A stretch of 35,448 nt of DNA from a virus. The DNA lies in the IMG/VR virus record IMGVR_UViG_3300025890_000062, positions 1 through 35,448 of that record; one strand, 5' to 3'. The stretch's first letter is position 1. Each line of letters begins with the position of its first letter. Shown piece by piece: positions 26,684 through 34,700 of the stretch. The notes under the pieces were generated by a model. The model worked only from the letters and a program-made list of their open reading frames with translations, was not told where the DNA came from and did no database searches. Position numbers and translations under genes: made by a program.

Positions 26684-27556
26684 ATGGCAAAACCGTCAAC
26701 TAGGCAAGAATTAATTGATTATTGTTTAAGACAACTGGGTGCTCCGGTTGTTGAGATTAATGTTGCTGAGGAGCAACTGCAGGATTTAGTTGATGATGCT
26801 GTTCAGTTTTTCCAAGAAAGACACTTTGATGGGGTAAGTCAAACATATTTAAAGTATCAAGTAACTGACGCAGATGTTAATAGAGGAAAGGCTAGACCTC
26901 CAGGAGCACCTGCAGGCGATGGTGGAACATCAGGAATAACTAGTATTACAGCAACTGCAAATATTGCTGGATCTAATACTACATTTGCATATTACGAAAA
27001 TAGCAATTATATAGCAATTCCTCCATCAATTATTGGAATCAATAAAGTATTTCAATATAATGAAGGGTTATCTTCTGGAATGTTTAACATCAAATATCAG
27101 TTGATGTTAAGTGATATAGCGGGACTTCAAGGGTCAGGAGCAACGGGATATGACCTTACCTCCTACTCAATGACTATGAGTTATTTGGAAACAATAAACT
27201 TTTTACTTAATACTCATAAGCAAATTAGATTCAATCAAAGACAAGATAGAATGTATCTTGACGTAGATTGGTCGGAATTAAAAGCAGGAGAGTTTCTAGT
27301 TTTAGATTGCTGGTCAGTATTGGATGGTAACGATTATTCACGAGTTTGGAATGATTCATTCATAAAACCATATCTAACATCTCTTATCAAAAGACAATGG
27401 GGTCAAAATCTGATGAAGTTCCAGGGTGTAAAACTTCCTGGAGGCATTGAGTTCAATGGTAGACAAATATTTGATGACGGACAAAGAGAAATCGATGAGA
27501 TTAAGCAAAAAATGATGAGTACATATGAACTTCCACCGTTAGACTTGATCGGTTGA
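26684..27556 (+). CDS. gp13: gp13, neck (head completion) protein
   Basis: The 290-residue product is close to T4 gp13 (309). In T4, gp13 and gp14 form the neck ring that joins the filled head to the tail. The N-terminal block TRQELIDYCLRQLGAPVVEI, followed by EEQLQDLVDDAVQFFQERHF, is the conserved start of cyanophage gp13, and 'NFLLNTHKQIRFNQRQDRMYLDVDWSE' near residue 170 is a second conserved region. The insertion PGAPAGDGGTSGITSITATA near residue 70 looks like a flexible loop with low-complexity composition. The protein is soluble with no membrane segment. It starts a late unit from the CTAAATA at 26653 and is followed four bases later by gp14. Confidence 0.93.
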   Translation: MAKPSTRQELIDYCLRQLGAPVVEINVAEEQLQDLVDDAVQFFQERHFDGVSQTYLKYQVTDADVNRGKARPPGAPAGDGGTSGITSITATANIAGSNTTFAYYENSNYIAIPPSIIGINKVFQYNEGLSSGMFNIKYQLMLSDIAGLQGSGATGYDLTSYSMTMSYLETINFLLNTHKQIRFNQRQDRMYLDVDWSELKAGEFLVLDCWSVLDGNDYSRVWNDSFIKPYLTSLIKRQWGQNLMKFQGVKLPGGIEFNGRQIFDDGQREIDEIKQKMMSTYELPPLDLIG

Positions 27557-27560
27557 TGCT

Positions 27561-30107
27561 ATGCTTAATCCATTTTTTCAAAACGGAACTAAGGGAGAAC
27601 AAGGATTAATCCAAAGTCTCGTCAACGAACAGTTAAAAATGTATGGTATTGAGGTATATTATATGCCTCGCAAATATCTTACAAAGTTTACTGTAATTAA
27701 AGAAGTCATACAATCTGAGTTTGATAATGCATATCCTATTGAGGCATATGTAGATAACTATGATGGTTATGGCGGAGAAGGCACTATATTGTCACGATTC
27801 GGCATTCAAGAGAAAGATGATTTAACTCTGGTTGTGTCTAGAGAAAGGTTTGAAGACTATATTACTCCTTTAATTAAAAATCTTCCTAATGTTGAACTAG
27901 CAACTAGACCAAAAGAAGGAGATTTAATCTATTTTCCATTGGGAGAGAGATTATTTGAAATCAAGTATGTAGAACACGAACAACCGTTTTATCAACTACA
28001 GAAGAACTATGTTTACACACTGAGATGTGAACTCTTCAGATATGAAGATGAAGTTATTGATACTGGAATCGAAGATATTGACGAAGAAATTGAACAGATT
28101 GGTCATATCAAGACTCTTAGACTTATTGCTGTAGGAGTCAGTACACAAGCAACCGCAACCTCAAATTTGTGCATAACTGGTTCTGTTGGATCTGTTGTAA
28201 TTACAAATATGGGTAGAGGGTATACAGAACTACCCAGAGTTGCTTTCTCTTCCGCACCAGGAGGAACAACAGCAGTTGGCATAGCATCACTTACTTATGA
28301 TTATATTGGGTGTGACGGAACATCAGGAAAAATAGTTTCAGTAAATGTAACAAATGCTGGATGTGGGTATACTGTAGCACCTATTATTACATTCCACGGA
28401 GGAGGTCTTTCTGGTGCTGGAGCTGCTGCTACTAGTATTCTTGTTCCAACAGGTTCTGTACAAACAGTATCAATAGCAAATAGCGGAGGAGGATATATTA
28501 CAGCACCAATTGTTGGAATATCAACTCCAAAACATGTTGGTGCCGCAGCAACTGCTATTCTTAATACTGCGTCAGAAGTGGGAGCAGGAGTCAGTGTAGT
28601 AAAGGCACCTATTAGTATTGGTGCATCTGCATATCTGTTCCCATATGGAACTACGGGAGGTGTTTATTATAAACAGGCACCTACGGTGACTTTTGGTGCT
28701 CCAACAGGAGGCGGTAATGCTGGACTTGCTTCTGCTATTATGGATCCAATCGCATTAGCAGGCGGCACAGTCAAAAAAGTTGCTATAACCACAGAAGGTA
28801 AATTCTACACAAGCGCACCGGATATTGTTATTGCTCATCCAGGAACAAGTCCAGCAGTTGCTACCATTGATAATGGCGGAGGAGTTGATGGATCTAGTAT
28901 TGATGAAACTTCTGTTGCATTTACTACAACAGGTCGAGCATATTCAACAGCACCAACAGTTTCAATTGGACTTGGAACAGGAACTGCAACCCCGTCTCAA
29001 GTAGCAGTTGGTATTGCTACTATTCATCCGATCTTAGGAATTGTCACAGCAGTTGGATTCAATACAGAAACTAAATTATGGTGTGTCGGAACTGGAGCAA
29101 CTATTGGGGCAGGATATACAGTACAACCAACGATTAGTTTTTCAAATCCTCAACCGATTACAGCAACAGCAACTGCTACTGTTTCTATTGCTGGTACTAT
29201 TAGTGCCATATCTATTGGTAGTAGTGGATTTGGATATGTTTCTACTCCAGATGTCGCAGTTGCTGGTCCTGGTGGTATAGGTACTCAATTTATTGCTACA
29301 GGAATTTCTACAATAAGATTTGATTCTATTATAACTTCTGGAACAATAGGTATAGGTTCAACAGTTATTACAGGAATCAATACCACTAATATGGTAGTTG
29401 GTGACCGTGTAAGACTGCAGACTGGATATGATAGTCCATATGAAAGAGTTTATATTATACCAAAAGATACTTTTGTAACGAGCATTGGATCTTCAATTCT
29501 TGTTGTGAATAATTCCACTGTTGGTCTTGCTACAACAACTCAAAATGTTGAAGTAGGCATACAAAATTGTGGAATAGTAACAGGTATAACTGTAACATTT
29601 GGTGGAGGTGGATATACTTCTCCTCCTGTTGTTACAATTTCAAATGATACCTCAGAGAAAAACTATTACACAGAAGTAAATGGAGTTGTAAAAGCAACAG
29701 GCATTGCTACTATCAGTTCTGCAGGATTCGTTACTTCCATCTATATTTCAAATGGTGGAGCAAAATATGTTATAGCGCCAGATGTTACATTACCAAAACC
29801 AGTCGCTGGAATAGTTACATCAAGTGGATCATTTGTGTATAATGAAATCGTTACAGGTGGAACTAGTGGTACTACAGCCAGAGTTAAAGAGTATGATGCA
29901 GTTGCTAATACTCTTGAGATTTCAATAGTCAGTGGAGACTTCAAGGCAGGCGAAACGATCACTGGTTCAGAATCTTCTGCGGTTGGTGTTATCAGAACGG
30001 TAGGTATTTACGACGAGGTTACTCCATTCGCAGATAATGATAATATTCAAAGAGAAGCAAGTCTAGTTATTGATTTTAGTGAGAATAATCCTTTTGGAAT
30101 GCCTTAG
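27561..30107 (+). CDS. gp14: gp14, neck protein with a large internal repeat insertion
   Basis: The protein has 848 residues, while T4 gp14 has 256. Residues 1-185 (MLNPFFQNGTKGEQGLIQSL... to FEIKYVEHEQPFYQLQKNYV and CELFRYEDEVIDTG) match the main domain of gp14. The last ~50 residues end with NIQREASLVIDFSENNPFGM, the gp14 C-terminal motif. Between them lie ~600 residues of extra sequence with at least ten GxGY...P repeats (near 214, 264, 307, 365, 411, 456, 515, 554, 680 and 732) and a GExIxGxxSGA module near 760-812. The two ends together total about the T4 length, so the middle is an insertion. gp14 forms the neck ring with gp13. The insertion could project as whiskers or contact host or tail (inference). 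It follows gp13 by four bases; the gp15 late promoter comes after it. Confidence 0.92.
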   Translation: MLNPFFQNGTKGEQGLIQSLVNEQLKMYGIEVYYMPRKYLTKFTVIKEVIQSEFDNAYPIEAYVDNYDGYGGEGTILSRFGIQEKDDLTLVVSRERFEDYITPLIKNLPNVELATRPKEGDLIYFPLGERLFEIKYVEHEQPFYQLQKNYVYTLRCELFRYEDEVIDTGIEDIDEEIEQIGHIKTLRLIAVGVSTQATATSNLCITGSVGSVVITNMGRGYTELPRVAFSSAPGGTTAVGIASLTYDYIGCDGTSGKIVSVNVTNAGCGYTVAPIITFHGGGLSGAGAAATSILVPTGSVQTVSIANSGGGYITAPIVGISTPKHVGAAATAILNTASEVGAGVSVVKAPISIGASAYLFPYGTTGGVYYKQAPTVTFGAPTGGGNAGLASAIMDPIALAGGTVKKVAITTEGKFYTSAPDIVIAHPGTSPAVATIDNGGGVDGSSIDETSVAFTTTGRAYSTAPTVSIGLGTGTATPSQVAVGIATIHPILGIVTAVGFNTETKLWCVGTGATIGAGYTVQPTISFSNPQPITATATATVSIAGTISAISIGSSGFGYVSTPDVAVAGPGGIGTQFIATGISTIRFDSIITSGTIGIGSTVITGINTTNMVVGDRVRLQTGYDSPYERVYIIPKDTFVTSIGSSILVVNNSTVGLATTTQNVEVGIQNCGIVTGITVTFGGGGYTSPPVVTISNDTSEKNYYTEVNGVVKATGIATISSAGFVTSIYISNGGAKYVIAPDVTLPKPVAGIVTSSGSFVYNEIVTGGTSGTTARVKEYDAVANTLEISIVSGDFKAGETITGSESSAVGVIRTVGIYDEVTPFADNDNIQREASLVIDFSENNPFGMP
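28200..29800 (+). repeat. GxGY...P protein-repeat region of gp14
   Basis: Codons 214-745 of gp14 contain ten copies of a degenerate unit. It has the form N-x-G-x-G-Y-T-x-x-P-x-V-x-(I/F)-x-x, for example MGRGYTELPRVAF, AGCGYTVAPIITF, SGGGYITAPIVGI and GGGGYTSPPVVTI. Copies are 40-130 residues apart, and the intervening segments are rich in Ala, Gly, Ser and Thr. No DNA-level identity is preserved, which points to old, protein-level selection. Confidence 0.85.
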
Positions 30108-30117
30108 ACATAAAACT

Positions 30118-30125
30118 GTTAAATA
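30118..30125 (+). promoter_or_regulatory. Late promoter motif before gp15
   Basis: GTTAAATA ends 21 bases before the gp15 ATG, in the 39-base gap after gp14. It is similar to the other late motifs here, although TTAAATA is weaker than TATAAATA. Confidence 0.5.
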
Positions 30126-30146
30126 GAAGTATATTCTTTAAAGATC

Positions 30147-31154
30147 ATGTTTGAGTATTTCTACAACGAAATTCTAAGATCTACAATCATTTCATTTGGT
30201 TCTCTGTTTAACGGTATCGAGATTAAACACAAAGACGGAAATGATGAGACTTGGAGTGTCGTCAAAGTTCCTCTTGCTTATGGACCTACACAAAAGTTCT
30301 TAGCAAGATTAGAACAGACTCCAGATTTGAATACTCCTGTTCAAATGACATTGCCTAGAATGTCTTTTGAGTTTATTGATTTGACTTATGATCCCGAAAG
30401 AAAAGTATCAAAATCTCAAACGTTTGTTATAACTGGTGATAACGGAGAGCAAACTAAAAAAGCATATATGCCAGTACCATATAATATGGTTTTTGAATTG
30501 TCTGTAATGACGAAACTAAATGATGATATGCTGCAAATAACTGAGCAGATTTTACCCTATTTTACTCCTGCGTACACCATACCGGTTAAACTTCTTAGTG
30601 GATTAACAGAAGTAGTTAATACTCCAGTTGTGCTTGATAATGTATCAATGGAAGATGATTATGAAGGCAACTTTGATACAAGAAGAGCATTAGTTTATAC
30701 TTTTAGATTTACAGCAAAGACCTATCTTTACGGACCACTTACAGATATTAGTTCTTCTATTGTTGAAAAAGTTTCTGTTGGATATATTGCAGGAACAAGA
30801 ACAAAAGGAAAAACTCAGTACGAAAGAGATGTTACTTACACTGTAGAACCAAGAGCACTAAAAGATTACAATGGAAGTGAAGTTGCTCAGTTAACAGCAA
30901 ACATTGATTTTGAAGACACCGTGATTGAAGTTTCAGATGGTACTAAGTTTACCAAGAAAACATATATCTACATGGGCGAAGAGCAAATGTACGTTGACAA
31001 TATAATTGATAATAAGTTAACAGTTAGAAGAGCACAAGATAAGACTACGATTCAGCAGCACGTTTTAGGTTCTGCTATCTATAATATCACTAAAGCAGAT
31101 GCTTCATTCATTGAAGTTGGAGATAACTTTGGATTTGATGGAGGATTTAGTTAA
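30147..31154 (+). CDS. gp15: gp15, tail sheath stabilizer / tail completion protein
   Basis: The 335-residue product corresponds to T4 gp15 (272). The start MFEYFYNEILRSTIISFGSL, with 'GIEIKHK', matches T4 'MFGYFYNSSFRRYATLMGDLFSNIQIKRQ', and VKVPLAYGPTQKFLARLEQT, then LPRMSFEFIDLTYDPE and MPVPYNMVFELSVMTK, follow the family. gp15 caps the top of the tail and binds the neck and sheath. The C-terminal ~85 residues (from about 249) are extra relative to T4. They form a block DTVIEVSDGTKFTKKTYIYM followed by GEEQMY, RRAQDKTTIQQHVLGSAIYN, the same IGxExxxV...H module seen in the baseplate giants. The next gene, gp16, begins eight bases after the stop. Confidence 0.93.
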   Translation: MFEYFYNEILRSTIISFGSLFNGIEIKHKDGNDETWSVVKVPLAYGPTQKFLARLEQTPDLNTPVQMTLPRMSFEFIDLTYDPERKVSKSQTFVITGDNGEQTKKAYMPVPYNMVFELSVMTKLNDDMLQITEQILPYFTPAYTIPVKLLSGLTEVVNTPVVLDNVSMEDDYEGNFDTRRALVYTFRFTAKTYLYGPLTDISSSIVEKVSVGYIAGTRTKGKTQYERDVTYTVEPRALKDYNGSEVAQLTANIDFEDTVIEVSDGTKFTKKTYIYMGEEQMYVDNIIDNKLTVRRAQDKTTIQQHVLGSAIYNITKADASFIEVGDNFGFDGGFS

Positions 31155-31162
31155 TTACTATT

Positions 31163-31588
31163 ATGACTAAAAAATATGACGGTTTGGATGAGGCATTTGA
31201 CGTTGAAGTTTCAGATGTTCAAATAGATAAAACAAAAGTTGATAATAAAATTGAAAAAATCAAATCATCAACTGAAGACATCAATAAAGATTACGAATAT
31301 ACTAGAGGTAATCTTTATTCAATAATAGAAAAAGGACAAGAAGCAATCAATGGCATTCTTGAACTTGCTCAAGAAAGTGAGATGCCAAGAGCATATGAAG
31401 TAGCAGGTCAACTTATTAAAAACGTTTCCGATGCCACTGATAAGTTGATGGATCTTCAGAAGAAACTGAAAGATGTTAGTGAGGAAAAAGATCAAAAAGG
31501 ACCCACTACAGTCAATAATGCCCTATTTGTCGGTTCTACAGCGGACCTTCAAAAAATGTTAAAGCAAGCAAGTCAGACAGATAAATAG
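31163..31588 (+). CDS. gp16: gp16, small terminase subunit
   Basis: This 141-residue protein corresponds in position and layout to T4 gp16 (164), the small terminase that loads DNA onto the large terminase gp17 during packaging. It is Lys/Glu rich and strongly helical. Its central helix pair (YSIIEKGQEAINGILELAQE then PRAYEVAGQLIKNVSDATDK) fits the coiled-coil oligomerisation core of small terminases, and a C-terminal segment (NNALFVGSTADLQKMLKQ) resembles the gp17-binding tail in the cyanophage family (recall). In T4 the order is 15-16-17; here gp17 does not follow directly. The late motif for the next gene overlaps its stop codon. Confidence 0.88.
   Translation: MTKKYDGLDEAFDVEVSDVQIDKTKVDNKIEKIKSSTEDINKDYEYTRGNLYSIIEKGQEAINGILELAQESEMPRAYEVAGQLIKNVSDATDKLMDLQKKLKDVSEEKDQKGPTTVNNALFVGSTADLQKMLKQASQTDK
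31580..31587 (+). promoter_or_regulatory. Late promoter motif overlapping the gp16 stop
   Basis: GATAAATA covers the gp16 stop codon region and ends 41 bases before the ATG of the fibre-like gene. A short inverted repeat (TTTCTC 31589-31594 / GAGAAA 31600-31605) follows within the leader. The inverted repeat has no T-run, so it is not a terminator. Confidence 0.55.
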
Positions 31589-31628
31589 TTTCTCAGGGAG
31601 AGAAATCCCAAAGTACTACACTAATAGA

Positions 31629-34600
31629 ATGTCTAACGAAGACCTGCCGTCAATAAATGATATAGTAGAGGAAAATAATTTACCCTCTTATAAAGATTTT
31701 ATAGATGAAAAGGAACTTCCGTCAGTAGAAGATTATATTACAGAATCGCCCAAAGAAGAAGTTTTAGTTGAAGAGATAGAGAATATTGACCCTGTTTTAT
31801 CAGAGACTGCACCAGAATGGTCAGAACTGATACGCCTTGTTAATGATTTAAGGAAAGAGATACCAGAAATACCAGAAATAAAATATTATGATGAAGAATT
31901 AAGTAATTTAAGTAGTAAATTAACTCATATTGAGGAATATTTTACACAGTTTGATCAAAAAAGTAATAAAATTGATGACTTAGATGTAAAAAATGAACAT
32001 CTTGAGGAAAAATTAACTGAAATTGAATCAAAAATACCTGAAATACCAACAATAAGGTATTATGATCATGATATTGAACATATTAATGATAAGATAACAC
32101 AATTAAAAGAAGATATAACATCTTTACCTGAAATCAAACACTATGATAGTGATATATCATCTCTTGTAGAAGAACTTAATAAAGTAAAATCGAGAGATGT
32201 ACCTGATTTTAGGTGGATTGGGAATACTTTTAATACTATTGACGAAGATTTTACTAGAGTTCAAGGGCATCTTGACGTAATTAAAGAAAAGATATCTTTT
32301 GAGGTATCAGAACTTAATGAGACTATTCAAGTAAAGGATTTTGAACAAAATATAAATGTCAAAAACCTCAAAGATAATGTTAGTGAGAAGATTGATCAAA
32401 CTAATACTCGATTAACTGAAACTAAAGATAAAATATATTCTGAACTAAGTAAGTCATCATTAAAAGTTTGGGAATATCACAGAGAATTTAAAGATGATGA
32501 TAGAAAACTAAAAAAAGCAGTTCTGAGTGAGCAGAATAAAATAAAACAGAAGTTAGAAAAAGAAATTACTTCTATCAATGAGCAGAGCATCAAGACAGAT
32601 GAAACACTTTTAAAGTTTTTCAATGAACTTAAAGAACAAGTAAATTTACTTCCAGAAGTCAAATATTATGATAATGAAATATCTACTATCATAAAAGACG
32701 TTGATTCTTTAAAATCAACTGTTAGAGAACTTAAGGATATTGCCTCGTTAATCAAAAAAGATCAAAAGCAGTTACAAGAAAATTATCTTCTTAATGAACC
32801 ACCATCTGAAAAAGAAAAAGCAGGTGGGCAAACTGATGCATTAACACCGCTTGATCAAAAGTTTGCTACTCTTGATGATCTATCAAATCATTACAGACTT
32901 TTTATTAATAGGATTACCACTCAACTCTCAACAATGGGTGGTGGTGGAGCAGGTTTTATCAAAGATCTTGATGATGTTGATATCACTGGTTTACAAAACA
33001 ACTATATTTTAAAATGGGATGACCCAAATAATAAGTGGATAGTAGCGAGTGGTGGCAATGTTGGTGCTGGAGGAACTTGGCACACTGATAGCATTGGCAT
33101 TTCTACTAACAAATCTGTTGGAATTAATACCTCATCTGCTGCAACAGGAAAGTCACTGTATGTCGTAGGTGATGTTCAGTTCACTGGCAATCTAAGTGTT
33201 GGTGGAACAATCACATATGAAGATGTCAAGAACGTAGACTCTATTGGTATTGTTACTGCAAGAAGTGGTATTAATGTTCTTGCTGGTGGAATTAATGCAG
33301 TTGGTGTTATTACTGCTACTTCATTTATTGGTGATGGTAGTGGACTGAGTAATATCATTTCTGGTGTTGGAATCCAATCGGGATCAGTTCGTGTTGGAAC
33401 TGGATTTACTGACGTTAAATTTACTGGAGCAGGTGTAACAATTGTAGGGTCTGGAACGACTGTAACTGTTAATATTCCATTCTCAACAATCACTAGACAG
33501 ACAGAAACATCTTCTGGTGTAACAACGAATTTCACAATTACTGGTGGATATGAAGTTGGTTTGATTGATGTATTCCTGAACGGAATTAAACAGAGAAGTG
33601 GAGTTGACTTTACGGCTACCAATGGGTCTGTTGTGACTATGACACCCTTTATTAGTAATGGTGATGTTGTTGAATTTCAAAAAATAGATCAACTAACAAT
33701 TGGTGGAATTACATCAGTAACCAATGCTACTAATGCCTTTACTCTAAACAGTCAAGCAGCATCTTATTATCTTGACTATGATAATTTCACAAATACACCA
33801 ACAGTTCCAACAAATAATAATCAACTGACTAATGGTGCTGGTTTTATTACAACATCATTTACCAATACCAATCAACTGACCAATGGTGCTGGATTTATAA
33901 CCACATCATTTACTAACACTAATCAACTGACCAATGGTGCTGGATTTATAACAGCAACATCATCTGGTACAGGATTAACTGGAATTGTAACTTCTATTAT
34001 TGCTGGAACTAATGTAACTATCTCTGGATCAACTGGAGTAGTAACTATCAATTCTTCTGGTGGTGGGGGTAGTTCAGGTATTGAGATTGAAAATAATGGA
34101 ACTTCTGTTGGAACAGGAATAACTTCAATAAATTTCAGTACCAATGTAACTGCAACTGCTAGTGGCGGTATTGCAACTGTTACTGCTTCTGGTGGAGGTG
34201 GTGGATCATCATCAGTTGCTATTATTGATGAAGTTGAAACTTTTTCAACTGGTGGAGGATCTTTCACCTCTGGAGCATGGCAGGATAGGGACTTAAATAC
34301 TGTTACTTATGATGGTGATGATATTATTGATTTAAATAGTAGTACAGGAGAAGTGACTTTAAAAGCAGCTGGTACATATAAAATTGATTTTAGAGCACCA
34401 GGTTTTAGATGCGATAGTCATGTTGCAAGGATTTTAGATACATCTATAACTCTTGTGAGAGGTCGGGGGTCTTCTACATATAGTCAAGATTCTGGTTTTT
34501 ATGCACAAACTAATAGTATGGGATCTACCATATATACAACAACTGATGTAAATCAAAAATTTAAACTACAACATAGATGTACTACAACCCAATCTTCAGC

Positions 34601-34682
34601 ATATGGTATGGGTAATCCACATAATGTAAGTGCTATTGGAAATAATTACTATTCTCAAGTCATAGTTACGAAGTTATCATAA
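31629..34682 (+). CDS. Long fibre-like structural protein, coiled coil plus C1q-like tip
   Basis: This 1017-residue protein has three parts. Residues 1-60 carry three LPSxxDxIxE units (LPSINDI, LPSYKDF, LPSVEDY). Residues 75-400 are a long charged coiled coil with four copies of a unit like 'LPEIKYYDEEIS' near 79, 137, 166 and 340. Residues 440-860 are Gly/Ser/Thr-rich fibre shaft segments, including FLNGIKQRSGVDFTATNGS near 650 and three NQLTNGAGFIT repeats near 731-777. Residues 863-1017 form a compact beta domain (GTYKIDFRAPGFR ... FKLQHRCTTTQ ... YYSQVIVTKL) that resembles C1q/TNF-type tips of phage fibres. It is most likely a tail- or head-fibre component. Its location after gp16, in front of where the large terminase would be expected, is unusual for T4 order but not rare for cyanophages (recall). 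It has its own late motif. Confidence 0.82.
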   Translation: MSNEDLPSINDIVEENNLPSYKDFIDEKELPSVEDYITESPKEEVLVEEIENIDPVLSETAPEWSELIRLVNDLRKEIPEIPEIKYYDEELSNLSSKLTHIEEYFTQFDQKSNKIDDLDVKNEHLEEKLTEIESKIPEIPTIRYYDHDIEHINDKITQLKEDITSLPEIKHYDSDISSLVEELNKVKSRDVPDFRWIGNTFNTIDEDFTRVQGHLDVIKEKISFEVSELNETIQVKDFEQNINVKNLKDNVSEKIDQTNTRLTETKDKIYSELSKSSLKVWEYHREFKDDDRKLKKAVLSEQNKIKQKLEKEITSINEQSIKTDETLLKFFNELKEQVNLLPEVKYYDNEISTIIKDVDSLKSTVRELKDIASLIKKDQKQLQENYLLNEPPSEKEKAGGQTDALTPLDQKFATLDDLSNHYRLFINRITTQLSTMGGGGAGFIKDLDDVDITGLQNNYILKWDDPNNKWIVASGGNVGAGGTWHTDSIGISTNKSVGINTSSAATGKSLYVVGDVQFTGNLSVGGTITYEDVKNVDSIGIVTARSGINVLAGGINAVGVITATSFIGDGSGLSNIISGVGIQSGSVRVGTGFTDVKFTGAGVTIVGSGTTVTVNIPFSTITRQTETSSGVTTNFTITGGYEVGLIDVFLNGIKQRSGVDFTATNGSVVTMTPFISNGDVVEFQKIDQLTIGGITSVTNATNAFTLNSQAASYYLDYDNFTNTPTVPTNNNQLTNGAGFITTSFTNTNQLTNGAGFITTSFTNTNQLTNGAGFITATSSGTGLTGIVTSIIAGTNVTISGSTGVVTINSSGGGGSSGIEIENNGTSVGTGITSINFSTNVTATASGGIATVTASGGGGGSSSVAIIDEVETFSTGGGSFTSGAWQDRDLNTVTYDGDDIIDLNSSTGEVTLKAAGTYKIDFRAPGFRCDSHVARILDTSITLVRGRGSSTYSQDSGFYAQTNSMGSTIYTTTDVNQKFKLQHRCTTTQSSAYGMGNPHNVSAIGNNYYSQVIVTKLS
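31860..32740 (+). repeat. LPEIkyYD coiled-coil repeats in the fibre-like gene
   Basis: Four copies of PEI(P)xIKYYDxEIS (codons near 79, 137, 166 and 340) each lead into 15-20 residues of heptad sequence. The spacing is uneven (58, 29 and 174 residues). It suggests a rod in which Tyr-Tyr-Asp turns interrupt helices at several points. Confidence 0.8.
33819..33959 (+). repeat. 51-base tandem repeats in the fibre shaft
   Basis: Units begin at 33819, 33870 and 33921, each starting AATCAACTGAC and encoding NQLTNGAGFITTSFTNT. The first two are full 51-base units and the third is cut after about 39 bases. Bases differ by a few transitions only. The repeat unit codes for a Gly-Ala turn flanked by Asn and Thr. 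Confidence 0.9.
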
Positions 34683-34685
34683 ATA
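34678..34685 (+). promoter_or_regulatory. Late promoter motif before the 72-residue gene
   Basis: CATAAATA overlaps the end of the fibre-like gene and ends 15 bases before ATG 34701. It is the closest spacing among the late motifs here, so some of the leader would be very short. Confidence 0.5.
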
Positions 34686-34700
34686 TTCATAAAGACTCTC

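Noticed and set aside
31589-31605. Hairpin TTTCTC / GAGAAA after gp16 as a terminator
   Set aside because: It has a six-pair AT-rich stem and no following T-run. At best it is a leader structure of the fibre gene.
33819-33959. CRISPR-like array
   Set aside because: The units are tandem without unique spacers, are in frame, and encode a fibre repeat.
33176-34267. Reverse-strand open frames (33176-33622 and 33923-34267) of 148 and 114 codons
   Set aside because: They are antisense to Gly/Thr/Val-rich repeat shaft codons, which produce long Pro/Val/Thr frames by composition. No ribosome-binding site or known motif is present.
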